Positions 10,809 to 22,891 of a stretch of 64,000 nucleotides of DNA are shown piece after piece (position 1 is the stretch's first letter; each line of letters starts with the position of its first letter). This DNA comes from Agapanthus africanus (Eukaryota; Streptophyta; Magnoliopsida; Asparagales; Amaryllidaceae). The notes under the pieces are model-generated. The model ran no database searches, was not told the origin of the DNA, and saw nothing but the letters and a program-made list of their open reading frames with translations. The stretch is taken from assembly GCA_030015575.1 (NCBI GenBank), contig CM057339.1, forward strand, positions 701,852,761 through 701,916,760. Reading direction: 5' to 3'. The position numbers were made by a program, and so were the translations under genes.

Positions 10809-13563
10809 CTAGGGCCATTTGTTGTGGTATCACATATCCAACAATTAGCTGCGGTTGAAGTATCTCATACTCAACCATCCCATAAAAGTCTCTTCTGGGA
10901 AAAAGGCCTTCGTGAGTGGATCCGCGCTGTTGTCCTCTGTGTCTACTCTCCTAACCTCGATCTCCCTAGAGATCAACCATCTCCATGATCAGGTGATACT
11001 GCCTAAGAATTATATCTGGATTTCTGATGGGACGTTAGTTCCTTGGCTAAAGCCACAACTCCATTGTCACACAATGGTAGGAACGAAGTTCATCGCATGA
11101 ACTTATATCTATCCAGACTGCCTCTTTGGTAGCATCTTTGGTAACGATGTATCTTGCCTTTAATCATCTAGTAAGTCACGGTATCTAGTTTGGAACTCTT
11201 CCAACATACCGTCCCTCTACTGAGGGTAAAGACAATGCCTGCGACTGACATTCAGTCGTCGTTATCACCCTGGAACCTTTCCAGTGATTCTTCCCAGGAT
11301 CGATTGATACCATCTCACTACAACTAGTGAATATCCTATCATCCAATTAGATCTATCTCATAGATCCAAAAACCCAGGATTTAGGAGGTATCACTTTGAT
11401 CCTATATGGAGAATCCTTGTGATAAGCGGAGATTGAGTGAGCGTAGCATAGGAAACTCCTTCCCTATCAAGAGTATGTCATCCACGTACTCTACGAGGAT
11501 CACCACCATGCTCTCTACTACCTTTTTGTATATACAAGGTTCATCTACGATTTTGAAGATGTCAAACTCTTTGACTACCACATCAAAACAGATGTTCCAA
11601 CTCCGCGATGCCTGCTTTATCCTATAAAGCATCTTGCACACGTTTCCGCTACTCCCACTGTCTACGAAGCTCTCGGGCTGTGTACTTATAGACGCTTTCT
11701 TCTAAAACATCATTTAGAAAAGCAGTCATGACACCCAACCACCAGATATCGTAGTCGTGGTAAGTAGCAGTGGCAAGTAGGATCTGGATGGACTAAAGTA
11801 TAGCTTTGAAAGTCTCAACTTTTCCATGTACACCAAGTAATCTTCTCAAGATATACTCGCTCCTGATGGGGTTTTAACCCTTCAGATAAAGCAACCAAAG
11901 TCCATACTTTGTTGGTGTATAAGGATTCCATCTCAGATCGTTAAGCATCCAGCCATTCTTACAGAGTCCCACTCCTGATGGACAGCTCGAAACTAGTTGG
12001 GTTATCATCTCATGATGCAATCCTCGCTCCCACTATCATAGAGAAACCGAAGTATCTCTCAGGTGGGTGAGGAACCCTGCTAGAACTGGAATGGTTCCAG
12101 CTGAGGTTCGTTGGAAACTATTGAATCCTTTGGTTCTACCAAATCATCAACTGCAGTTTGTATAGCTGGAACCATTCCAGTTCTACATAACAGACCTTGC
12201 CTCGAGCTTTTCCGGATTTTGCTTTTAGACATAGGCCGGACAACCCTAAATCTTAACAAACTTAAGATATGGCCTCTTCCCTTTCCAAATCACATATGAA
12301 GTGGTAGGCAACTGATTTGATTTGAACCCTATTCAATAGTTATGCAGCTTCTCAAGTGCATAACTCCCAAAAGGAAATAGGAAACTCAGTAGTACTCATC
12401 ATAGAGCACACCATATCAAATAGGGTGCTATTGCTCCGCCCCGATACACCGACGTGCTGTGGTGTATACGGAGGAGTAATGCTGAGAGAGAATCTCATTC
12501 TCCTTTAGAATTAGTCCCGGATTTCCGTGCTCAAGTATTCTCCTCCTTGATCTCATCAAAGGACATAATACTTATACCCGTTGTTGGTTCTCTACTTCTA
12601 ACTTATATTCTGCGAATATCTCAAAAGTTTCGGACTTGTGTTTCAACAGGAACATATGTCTGAATCTTGAGAGATCATCAGAGAATGTAATGAAGTACAA
12701 AGAACCGGTCTTGGCATGTATAGACATGAGACTTTCATACATCAGCATGTATCAATCTCAAGAGTTCACTAACTCTTTCTCTGTTTCCAACAAACAGAGC
12801 TTTGGTCATCTTTACTTTGTGACATGACCGGCAAGTTTCACAAGATGTAAATTCAAACAGATTTAAATATGCATCTAAATGTAACTTAGCTAGTTGGTCG
12901 CATTGATATGACCTAGTCTACAATGCCCCAAAAAGGATTCGTTCATTTCTGAACTCTTCCTCTCGTGTGTGTTCTGTATACTAAGAACTGTAGTTTGATT
13001 TAGAATGTCAATGCTTTTAGATAACGTACCTGAACCGATCAACTCTTGATATAGGAAATGTTCAAAACATTATCCAAAAATACAAAATTATATCCTTTCT
13101 TTACTAATAAAGAGACTGATATGATTTTGTATATCAGGTTCGGTATCTAATAACATTCGTTCAGAATCAATGTATTCTGATAATACAGGGTGATAGTGAC
13201 CAACAGACTTGGCTGCAACACTTGCACCGTTTTCTGTCTCATGAAACTTATCACCCGTTCTCAGTTCTCTACCTATCTGTAGCCCATGTAACAGATTACA
13301 TATACGGGATCCTGATCCGGTATCACATACCCAGGACGTAAAGGATACTGAGAAACAGTTCTGTGTAATGAACACACCCGAAGATGATGCATCAACATGC
13401 ACTTTCTTCGTTTGGGCGGCACGGGAATTCTGGTAATCCCCAATTTCCTGCTCTGTCTTATAACAATTATAAGTTGGAGCAGGACCAACGTTCCCCAGCT
13501 CAGTATAACAAGCGGGTTCGGTCAATTCATCCGTTTTATTATCTTGATTAAGGTGTGATATGG
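10809..13563 (-). pseudogene. copia-F pol, heavily degraded
   Basis: Homologous over its full extent to the pol genes of copies A and E, but no frame longer than about 170 codons survives. The protease end (13,088-13,594) retains CDTGSGS for the WVLDTGSGS motif after a conserved N-terminal segment (DNKTDELTEPACYTELGNVG). An RT fragment at 11,402-11,641 retains the catalytic block (VEYVDDILLIG). The stop codon CTA at 10,809-10,811 is the family stop. The start codon corresponds to 13,561-13,563 and reads ATA. The decay far exceeds the ~2% difference between this element's LTRs. Confidence 0.88.
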
Positions 13564-16500
13564 TCGCTACCTGGAAAGAGAGAGAAGAAAACACTCAGCG
13601 TATACTCTTGCAAGATTAGATTGGTTATATAATATATCTAATCAGGATGTCTCCCACTGTTTTTGTCAAATCTTCCTTCAAATCCTAAAAGGAAAGACTA
13701 GCCGGGATTAATTACACGCTATAAGTTCGCCAATCATTCAGCCGGGCCAGTGTCGGTACTTTGAGGGAGGTCCCCCGTGCTTTCGCACGAACCTAATTAA
13801 AGTAAACCTCGTTTTCCCAGGGGCGTAACCCCGTTAACACCTTTCTAGACACCTACTTGATCGGCTAATTGTAATGTGTAAAACTCTCTCAGGAGTAACT
13901 CTTACTTGCAGCGGGTATCGGGATCCAACTATCTCATAGAAGGTATGCAATCTCATTGCAAATTTCAACACTTGAAAGCCCCAATAATATTTTACCCCTA
14001 GCGTCCCATGACCTTAACAAAGGCCAACAAACCATAGGCTGCTAGTCAAGTTCAACCCGTCATTTCTTGATTGAATTAAACCCACCCGCACGGCCCTTGA
14101 CAAAGGCCAACAAGGTCGCACGACTACCCTAATCTAATCTGCATCATATGCATAAGCAGATAAGTACTATTCAGCTACCGCACACTACGCCTTGACAAAG
14201 GCCAACAAACGCAGCACGAATACTAAACAGTCCTTATCTGAAATGACGGAGGGCTACGACAGGTTTTTAAGAAAACACTTTGCGTAATGAACTTGATATC
14301 GTTGTAGAATCGAGTGATTTTAAATGGAGTGTTTTTGAGGCTTTTCTAGTTTTGCTAAAGGGGTCACTCCCGGTGAAGGGATCGTCGGCCCTTTCCTCAT
14401 CGAATAAGGTGCAGGATATATCATATATACCACAATGCAAAGCAGAAACTATAGAAGCAATCAAAAGACAAACCGAGAGCTGTAGCATCTACCAGTTATT
14501 GCTAAAGGAGTCACTCCCGGTGAAGGGATCTCGGTCCTTTCCTTATCGAATAAGGTGCAGGATGTTCTACAAGGAACACCGCTATGCAAAGCAAGAACTA
14601 GAGCTACCAGTTTTTAAACAAGTTTCTACAACATCTTAGGTTTCTTTTATTTCATTAATCTCATTAATGAAGTCCCATTTTATTATGCTTCACAAGCATC
14701 TCTTTTGAAAACGAAATCTGCAATATAACATATAACTCATATATATAATATAAACATTCGTCTCAGGCAGTAATATGATCTCATCACAGAACATTGCAGC
14801 AGAAGAACATATATGAAATATTTGATATACTAGGACGTCCGTGTTTTTAATACGAGCCTGTATAAAACACGGATTCCACGGTCGCGATGAATAGCCAAAC
14901 CCACATCCCTAGACCCCTACGAGAGCGGCAAGCAACACTGCCAATTCTAGGGTTAGGAAACCCGGTCTCGACTCCTCGAGATGGTCTCCCACTGGACCCT
15001 AGAACCCGGTTACTTCTGCTCCCCGCCTTGGGTCTACCTAATGCGGAAAAGTAAATAATATACAACGGTGACATCTTCCGCAACCTGGAAGTGCCCCAAT
15101 AAAAGAATATTACATACAAATTGAATTTTACATGAATGAAAAAGGAAAAAAAAACTCTCATCTCACATAAAACCCCCGGCTATTCAAACGCGACAATCCA
15201 ATACAACATATCACAGCAACACATAATATCTCATATCATCAACGTAAGCAAGTATGCGTATCCCAATTTTCGTTGATGTATAGCAACGAAGCCGGCGATA
15301 CACCACATACTACGCTTACGGTAACAGAAAAGAAAGTGTAAAACTACAACAGTTGGAATCCGCAACCTCCTTAGACATCGCATGCCTAACCAAATGAATT
15401 CCTTAGACATCGCATGCCTAGCAATTATAAACCCCGCATTTTAGTCTCATTATCGAAAACTCTTTTCAATATCAAGTTGGACAATTCAACAAGATTCCCG
15501 ACAACCTGATCGAATGCTCGTCGCAAACTTTAGTAGACGGCCGCACCCCCAGATACCGTCGACGAAGTGCACTAAGGCGGAACACCGTTGCCGCGAGCAC
15601 CCGAACGGATGCTTTTGGCGACGGGGTTCTCCTACAGTCACTTGGTCGGGGCTATGGGGCATGGCTGTCTATTAAGTTTACTCGGCGAGTATCCGCGTAC
15701 GCTACGTGATTGCGACGGACTTTTGATCACATCAAATTTCCGTGGCAACCGATCATCTAAGACTGAAGTGCTAGATTTATAATATTCAAATTATTTATCT
15801 CATAACTTTTTGTGGATTCCAAATATTGTATCGCATTCCAGATAAAACAGAAAATGTTAAACTTTCCGATCGAACAATCAAACACCCAAGATTTCCCCAA
15901 TATATCTCAACACTTGAAATCAGTTTAAAAACATCCATCACATGCCACAGTACCAATGGTCCAGCCGTAGAAGGGTCAAGCCAACGCCTCACATGTGGCA
16001 CGCCGTACTGCCCCAAACCCTAAGGTTCAGAAGGCACTTCAAGACGGTTACATAATCGAGTTAAGGTTTGTTGTCTTCTAGAGGGTCCACCGCGTTACTT
16101 GCACAACTTAGAACATTCTTAAACACGAGAAAAAATCCAACTTTTGAAAAATTTTCCGACAGGGGAAAAAGTGAGTTATTGATATCCGTTCGAACTTTTT
16201 AACAGTTTCTAAAATTATCCGGACAAACTAAACAAAGTTAAATTATCCGATCGAATCAACGATTCCCCAATACAACCCTTGAAAACTCAACACTTGAGTG
16301 GAATTAAAATATTTCCAGAAAAAAATAACAAGAAAGGGCCTAATAATAATTACATGAAATTTCAGGAACTAAGTCCAAATTTTGGCCGCGGAACCGCCGC
16401 AAAACCCATGGTTTCGCCGTGGTTCCGCGGTCAAATAGTCGACTTAGGGGACCGTACTTCACAGTAATTCTTAGTTTTTCCTGCTTGTTTTTCTGAGAAT

Positions 16501-16616
16501 TTTTAATTCAGAAAAAACCACCTTTTTGAAAAATGTACAGAGAAGGGTAAATATCGGGGTTTCGGGTTTCAATCGGACTTTAAACTTCGTCTAGACTTCG
16601 CCTAAAGCTCTAGCTT
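13564..16616 (-). other. copia-F leader (non-coding, no gag)
   Basis: Between the primer binding site and the pol start lies about 3 kb without a gag frame. It includes the family features: the GC-rich hairpin near the binding site (16,384-16,432), the duplicated ~95-nt block (about 14,340-14,440 and 14,500-14,600) and three short motifs with core GGCCTTTGT (near 14,010, 14,096 and 14,190). It also has a pyrimidine-rich acceptor-like CAG just before the pol start. It is longer than its relatives because of a private insertion at 15,400-15,825. Confidence 0.8.
15400..15825. other. Private insertion in copia-F leader
   Basis: Relative to copies A, D and E, about 426 bp are inserted between GAATTC (15,394-15,399) and AAATATTGTATC (15,826). 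The insert is GC-richer than its surroundings. Its first ~20 bases (CTTAGACATCGCATGCCTA) duplicate the sequence at about 15,371-15,389. I find no terminal inverted repeats and no recognisable protein. It may be captured host DNA or a rearranged piece of another element. Confidence 0.6.
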
Positions 16617-16629
16617 GGCTCTGATACCA
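16617..16629 (-). other. copia-F primer binding site
   Basis: TGGTATCAGAGCC on the minus strand, one base from the LTR end. It is complementary to the 3' end of plant initiator-Met tRNA. Confidence 0.93.
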
Positions 16630-16630
16630 C

Positions 16631-18805
16631 TGTAGGGTTTCTAGGCACGTGCACAAGGGTCTACTAGGCATCAACCATGCCCGATTAAAAAATTAGCCGT
16701 GTCGAACAACCCGAATACGGATATTTAAACTAGAGATTAGGCGAAAACTAACATGCTAAACATTTTAACACTAAGTGAGAGGGATTACAACCTTTGTAGA
16801 TCCGGTCCTTCACTTCATATGCTCCGTGTTGAGGTCCTTTCGCTGCGATCATCGTACTCCGGACTCTCGAGAGGTTCCACGAAGAGAAAGATGCAGTCTT
16901 GCTTCCGATCTTCGATACAAAGATGATCTTCCTTGAAGTTTCATTAACACAAGCTAACACTCACTAAAATTGAGTGAACACTCTCATCTAAAGGGCAAGG
17001 GAAGATGAGGATGATGAAGTAGGATTTTTGCTCTCTTTATTTATCTTTTTCTCACATTTATTCATCACTTGGAAAAAAACTAGTAAGCTTTTTCCATGAA
17101 GAAAGAAGAAGATGAAGAATAATCAAAGAATTTCTTTTGTGATGAATAGTAATCAAGAATATATGATTGATTATCAAAACATGGTCAAGGATGAGAGGCT
17201 AAACTTATGTAGAGAATAAACTAGAGTTAGGGTTTGGTTAGGTCAAAGCATGAGTCATACCAAAATATCTTTATCATGACAAAATAGAATCCTTCTAGAA
17301 GAAACAAGAAGGAGCTAGCCCTAATCAAACCCTAATCCCTTTATATCATCCTTAAACATGTTTTATAATAAATCATATCATGTCACAATAATATATATCA
17401 CATATATATTATATATTTGCAACAAAAGAAAATAATACAATTAACATATATCGCATATATATCAATGTATTAATCCGGTGAGAAAAAGAATCTTTTAGTG
17501 AGCTAATATTAGTTAATGTAATTTAATATATCATATATATTATTATACATTAAATTATCGAATCAACCCTTGATCCGACAATCCGGCTATATCGCATATA
17601 ACCGACTAATATTTATCCGTACCGATTCATCGAATCAACACATGATCCGATGACCCGGCTGATATCAAATATCGCGAGAATAGAATACGGTATCTCATAT
17701 CGCATTATCCTCGGTCCCGCACATATCACATACGTGCCCCTACTCCGTTTTACCTTAGCCTAGAAACCTCTGTGTAGGACTCTAAAGAATCGTCAATACG
17801 CCGGCAGTAGGTGATGATCAAATCAAACACCCACAAGCTGCAAGCGGTCAGCTAAACGTAACAGCTACCCAGGTATTGAGCTCTCAGAAGATCAACAAGC
17901 AAGCCTGTACATTCTCCTGTGAATCCAAACAGTAACACTCCCGTACAGTCCGGTCTCGTCGTCTGATATGTCGCATATCTCGCCTAGGGGTGGTAAACGT
18001 CAGACCCCAGTAGCTCGATAAGTCGTGTCGATATGAGGTCTATAACAGTTCGAGAAACTACTGATAACACTTACCAGTAAATCTCAGCAACCCTGGCCAG
18101 GGATTTCTGGTTATAGCCAATCGAACACAGCACAACATCAACTCCCTATACCGGGAGAGACGAATCCCCTCCTATCGCTCATTGCCTCCATGTGATTCGG
18201 GACTGTACCCAAAAGCCACCTTTTTGCACGCCCTCTTGGACGTGGTATGATGGAAATCAAAGCACAGTGGGAATCACACAAGACTCTATGACGATCTCGG
18301 GTCAACAGACTACTCTGTACCAGTGTCACCGGAGAACTGCCATCTGACGTGAGGTATAATACCATCTGGGAGTTCTCGGCGAGTCCGTCCGGTGTACCCA
18401 GTCTCTACTGAGCACCCATACACCATCCTTGATGTCAAACACCGATGGATATGGGATCATCCATCGCCCATCATATGGGTCAAGATGCGTATACGCTAGT
18501 CTACTCTGGTGCATCGATGCCCTGTCTCGATACACCCACGACTAGGAACAATTATAGGATGTACTCGTCGACTACCGTGGCCCCACTAGTATGATCTCAT
18601 CATAGTCCCAGTAGTCGAGTACATATCCCAAGGGCTTTATCAACATGTAACATAGAGACAATCAGAGTACATGTTAAGATAAAGTACAACCAGATAGCAT
18701 ACTATCATGTCGAGCAAGAAAGTCCTCCCTATATATGTCCAAGCATCCATTGCAATATACATCGTATGTACAGTAATGACCTCTAGGGCATACATATAGC
18801 TAACA
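16631..18805 (-). repeat. copia-F 5' LTR
   Basis: 2,175 bp, the partner of 8,623-10,794. Its boundary to copia-E at 18,805/18,806 is fixed by the AAGTC duplication. Confidence 0.93.
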
Positions 18806-18810
18806 AAGTC

Positions 18811-19604
18811 GTGCGGATGTGAGGCTCATAACGGGTCGAGAAACTACTGGTAACACTTATCAGCAAATCTCTGTTCAGCCCTGGCCAGGGACTTCCCTGT
18901 TACGGCCAATCTAGCACAGCGCAACATCAACCCCCAATACCGGGAGAGACGAAACCCCTCCTTTCGCTCATTGCCTCCATGTGACTCGGGACTGTACCAA
19001 AAAACCACCGTTTTGCACGCCCTCATGGACGTGGTAAGGTGGAAATCAAAGCACAGTGGGAATCACACAAGACTCTATGACGATCTCGGGTCTACAGACT
19101 AACCTGCACAAGTGTCACCTGAGAACTACCATCTGACGTGAGGTATAATACCATCTGGGAGTTCTCGGCGAGTCCGTCCAGTGTACCCAGTCTCCATTGA
19201 GCACCCGTATACCATCTCTGATGTCAAACACCAATGGATATGGGATCATCCATCGCCCATCTCATGGGTCGAGAAGCGTATACGCTAGTCTACACTGGTA
19301 TATCGATGCCCCTTCTCGATACACCTACGACTTGGGACCTTGAAGGATGTACTTATGGACTACCATGTCCCCACTAGTATGATCTGCATCATAATCCAGG
19401 TAGTCAAGTACACATCCTAAGGGCTTTATCAACATGTAACTATAAGATGGCTTAAAGAGACTAGTATACATGTTAAGATAAAGAGCAACCAGATACCATA
19501 CTATCATATTGAGCAAGAAAGTCATCTCTATATATGTCCAAGCATCCAATATAATATACATCATCTGTACAATACTGGCCTCTAGGGCATACATACAACT
19601 AACA
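18811..19604 (-). repeat. copia-E 3' LTR, inner segment
   Basis: Continues the copia-E LTR after the AAGTC duplication (18,806-18,810) and ends at CTAACA (19,604), immediately before the polypurine tract complement ATCTCCCACTTGCAC. Confidence 0.93.
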
Positions 19605-19618
19605 ATCTCCCACTTGCA

Positions 19619-22600
19619 CTAGGGCCAGCTGCTGTAGTATCGCATACCGAGCATCCCGAAGAGTCTCTCAAACTGTATCTGGGGAATGGCCTTCGTGAGT
19701 GGATCCGCCGTGTTGTCCTTCGTGTCAACCCTCCTAACCTCGATCTCCCGGCGATCAACTATCTCCCGGATCAGGTGATACCGCCTCAGAATATGCCTGG
19801 ATCGCTGATGGGACCTGGGTTCCTTGGCCAAAGCCATCGCTCCATTATTATCACAATACAAAGGTATTGGATGCTCAATGGATGGAACCACACCAAGTTC
19901 AGTAATGAACTTCTTGATCCAGACAGCCTCTTTAGCAGCATCGTTGGCAGCGATGTATTCAGCCTCCATCGTCGAGTCTGCCACGGTTTCCTGCTTGGAA
20001 CTCTTCCAGCTAACCGCCCCTCCGTAAAGGGTAAAGACAAATCCCGACTGCGACTTAGAGTCGTCCTTACCACTCTAGAAGCTCGAATCGGTAAAGGACT
20101 CCACTTGGAGTTCTCCGTTACCATACACCAAGAGCATCTCTTTAGTCCTTCGTAAGTACTTGAGAATGCTCTTCACAGCTGTCCAGTGACTCTCTCCAGG
20201 ATCAGCTTGATACCTGCTCACTATACTTAGTGAGTATGCAACATCGGGTCTGGTACATTGCATCGCGTACATGATAGAGCCTACAACCGAAGCATAGGGT
20301 ATCCCTTGCATGCGAGCTCTCTCCAAATCAGTCTTGGGAGACATCTCTTTGGAGAGAGTGACTCCAGAAATCGTGGGCAAGTTCCCACGCTTGGATTCTT
20401 CCATACTAAACCTCTTTAGTATGGTGTCAATGTACCTGGATTGGGACAATCCCAAAATCCGTTTGGATCTATCTCTATAGATCCTAATTCCCAATATGCA
20501 GGAGGCATCACCAAGATCTTTCATTGAGAATCTTTGTGATAAGAAGAGCTTGACCGATTGCAGCATAGGAATATCATTTCCTATCAAGAGTATGTCGTCC
20601 ACGTACAATACGAGGAAGACAACCTTACTCTCTGCCACCTTCTTGTAGATACAAGGTTCATCTGGGTTTTTGACGAAATCAAACTCTTTGATAACGACAT
20701 CAAAGCAGATGTTCCAACTCCGCGATGCTTGCTTTAATCCATAAATGGATTTAAGCAGCTTGCACACCTTCCCGCTGCTCCCACTGTCTACAAAGCCCTC
20801 TGGCTGAGTCATGTACACGCACTCTTCTAAATCACCATTTAGAAAGGCGGTCTTAACATCCATTTGCCAGATTTCGTAGTCATGATATGTAGCGATGGCA
20901 AGCATGATCCGGATGGATTTAAGCATAGCCACTGGAGAAAAGGTTTCGTCATAGTCCACACCTGGTCTTTGACGAAAACCCTTTGCCACAAGTCTAGCTT
21001 TGAAAGTCTCCACTTTCCCATCTACACCAAGTTTCTTCTTGAAGATCCACTTGCTCCCAATGGGTTTTACCCCTTCAGGAGCAACTTCCAAAGTCCATAC
21101 TTTGTTGGTGTACATGGATTCCATCTCGGACCGCATAGCATCCAGCCATTTCACTGAGTCTCTACTCGTGATGGCCTGCTCGAAACTAGTTGGGTCATCA
21201 TCCTCCATGATGCAATCCTCGCTCCCACCATCCATGAGAAAACCTTAGTATCTCTCAGGTGGGCGAGGAACCCTACTAGATCGGCGGAGAGGCTGAGGTT
21301 CATCGGGAGCTACTGAATCCTCTGGTTCAACCAAATCTTCTGTTGTAGTCTGTATTGCTGGTACCTCTTCCAGTTCTACCTCCTTGCCACTAATCTCTTT
21401 TTCAAGAAATTCCTTTTCTAAAAAGGTGGCATGTCGAGAAACAAACACCTTTTTTTCCTCGGTGTGGTAGAAGATATACCCTCGCGAATGTTTGGGATAT
21501 CCAATAAACTTACACAGAATGGACCTTGCCGCGAGTTTGTCCGGATTTTGCGTTTTTACATATGCCGGACAACCCCATATCTTAACATAATTAAGACATG
21601 GTCTCTTTCCTTTCCATATCTCATATGGAGTGGTTGGCACGGTTTTGGTGGGAACCATATTCAATAGGTCTGCAGCTGTTTTCAGTGCATATCCCCAGAA
21701 GGAAATAGGTAACTCAGTTGTGCTCATCATAGAGCGCACCATATCCAATAGGGTGCGGTTCCTCCGTTCTGATACACCGTTGTGCTGTGGTGTATATAGA
21801 GGAGTCAGCTGAGAGAGAATCCCATTCTCTTTTAGGAAGTCCAGGAATTCATTGCTTAAGTATTCTCCTCCTCGATCAGATCGAAGGATTTTAATACTTT
21901 TTCCGGTTTGGTTCTCGACTTCTTGTTTATATTCTCTAAATTTCTCAAAAGCTTCTAATTTGTGTTTCATCAAGAACACATATCCGAATCTAGAGAGATC
22001 GTCAGTGAATGTAATGAAGTACGAAGAACCATCCCTGGCATGTATAGACATGGGACCGCATACATCACTATGTATCAGTCCCAAGAGTTCGGTAACTCTT
22101 TCTCCGTGTCCCGTAAATGGAGTTTTGGTCATCTTGCCTTTGAGACATGATTGGAAAGTGTCATAAGATGAAAATTCAAACGGATTTAAATATCCATCCT
22201 TATGCAACTTAGCTAATCGTGTCGCATTGATGTGACCCAGTCTACAATGCCACAAGAAGGATTCGTTCAGTTCTGAACTCTTCCTCTTGTGTGTGTTTGT
22301 TATGCTCAGAACTGTTGATTGATTTAGAACATAAATGCCATTGCACAACGTGCCTGATCCAACCAACTTTTGGTTACGGAAAATGTTCATAACATTATCC
22401 TGTAATACAAAATTATATCCATCTTTACTCAACAAAGAAACCGATATAATGTTGCAAATCAGGTTCGGCATGTAATAGCATTCGTTCAGAACCAATGTAT
22501 TACCAGTTGGTAATACAAGGTGATATTCCCCGACAGTCTTAGCTGCAACAATTGCACCATTTCCAACTCTAATGTCTTTATCACCTTCTCCAAGTTCTCT

Positions 22601-22891
22601 ACCTTTCCTAAGCCCATGTAACTGATTACATATATGGAATCCTGACCCGGTATCTAATACCCAGGACGTAGAGCAAATGGAGAAACAGTTCTCTGTAACG
22701 AACACACCCGAAGAAAATGCATCAACATGAACTTTCTTCAATCGGGTGGCATGGGAATACTGGTATTCCCCTATATCCTGTTCAGTCCTATAACTCTTAT
22801 AGGAAAGAACGGAACCAACGTTCCCCAGCACAGTATAACATGCGGGTTCGGTCAATACATCCATATTATTATCTTGATTAGGGCATGACAT
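19619..22891 (-). pseudogene. copia-E pol (protease-integrase-RT-RNase H), two nonsense changes
   Basis: One minus-strand frame of 1,091 codons with no frameshift. From the ATG at 22,891 it has the conserved N-terminal segment, protease (WVLDTGSG), and the integrase zinc finger (WHCRLGH ... C...CLKGKMTK). These are followed by the integrase core (IHSDVCGPM, RSDRGGEY, GVSERRN), RT (QMDVKTAFLNG, LVLYVDDILLIG) and RNase H ([37 protein letters not shown]). Two stops interrupt it: TAA at 21,245-21,247, where the intact copy A has Tyr, and TAG at 20,075-20,077, where A has Gln. Gag is absent. Otherwise it is as well preserved as the intact copy, which agrees with its nearly identical LTRs. Confidence 0.93.

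Larger units (their letters stand above)
8623..18805 (-). mobile_element. copia-F: complete element with decayed pol
   Basis: A minus-strand element flanked by AAGTC duplications (8,618-8,622 and 18,806-18,810). LTRs are 8,623-10,794 (3') and 16,631-18,805 (5'), of 2,172 and 2,175 bp. They differ by only about 2% in the stretches I compared. The interior (about 5.8 kb) has a binding site, leader and polypurine tract, but pol is riddled with frameshifts and small deletions and even lacks the start codon (ATA in place of ATG). The contrast between young LTRs and an old, ruined pol suggests that F was mobilised in trans by another copy. Confidence 0.94.

Noticed and set aside
15588-15782. 64-codon plus-strand frame in the copia-F leader insertion as a captured gene
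   Set aside because: No recognisable domain; the length is expected by chance in GC-richer DNA.
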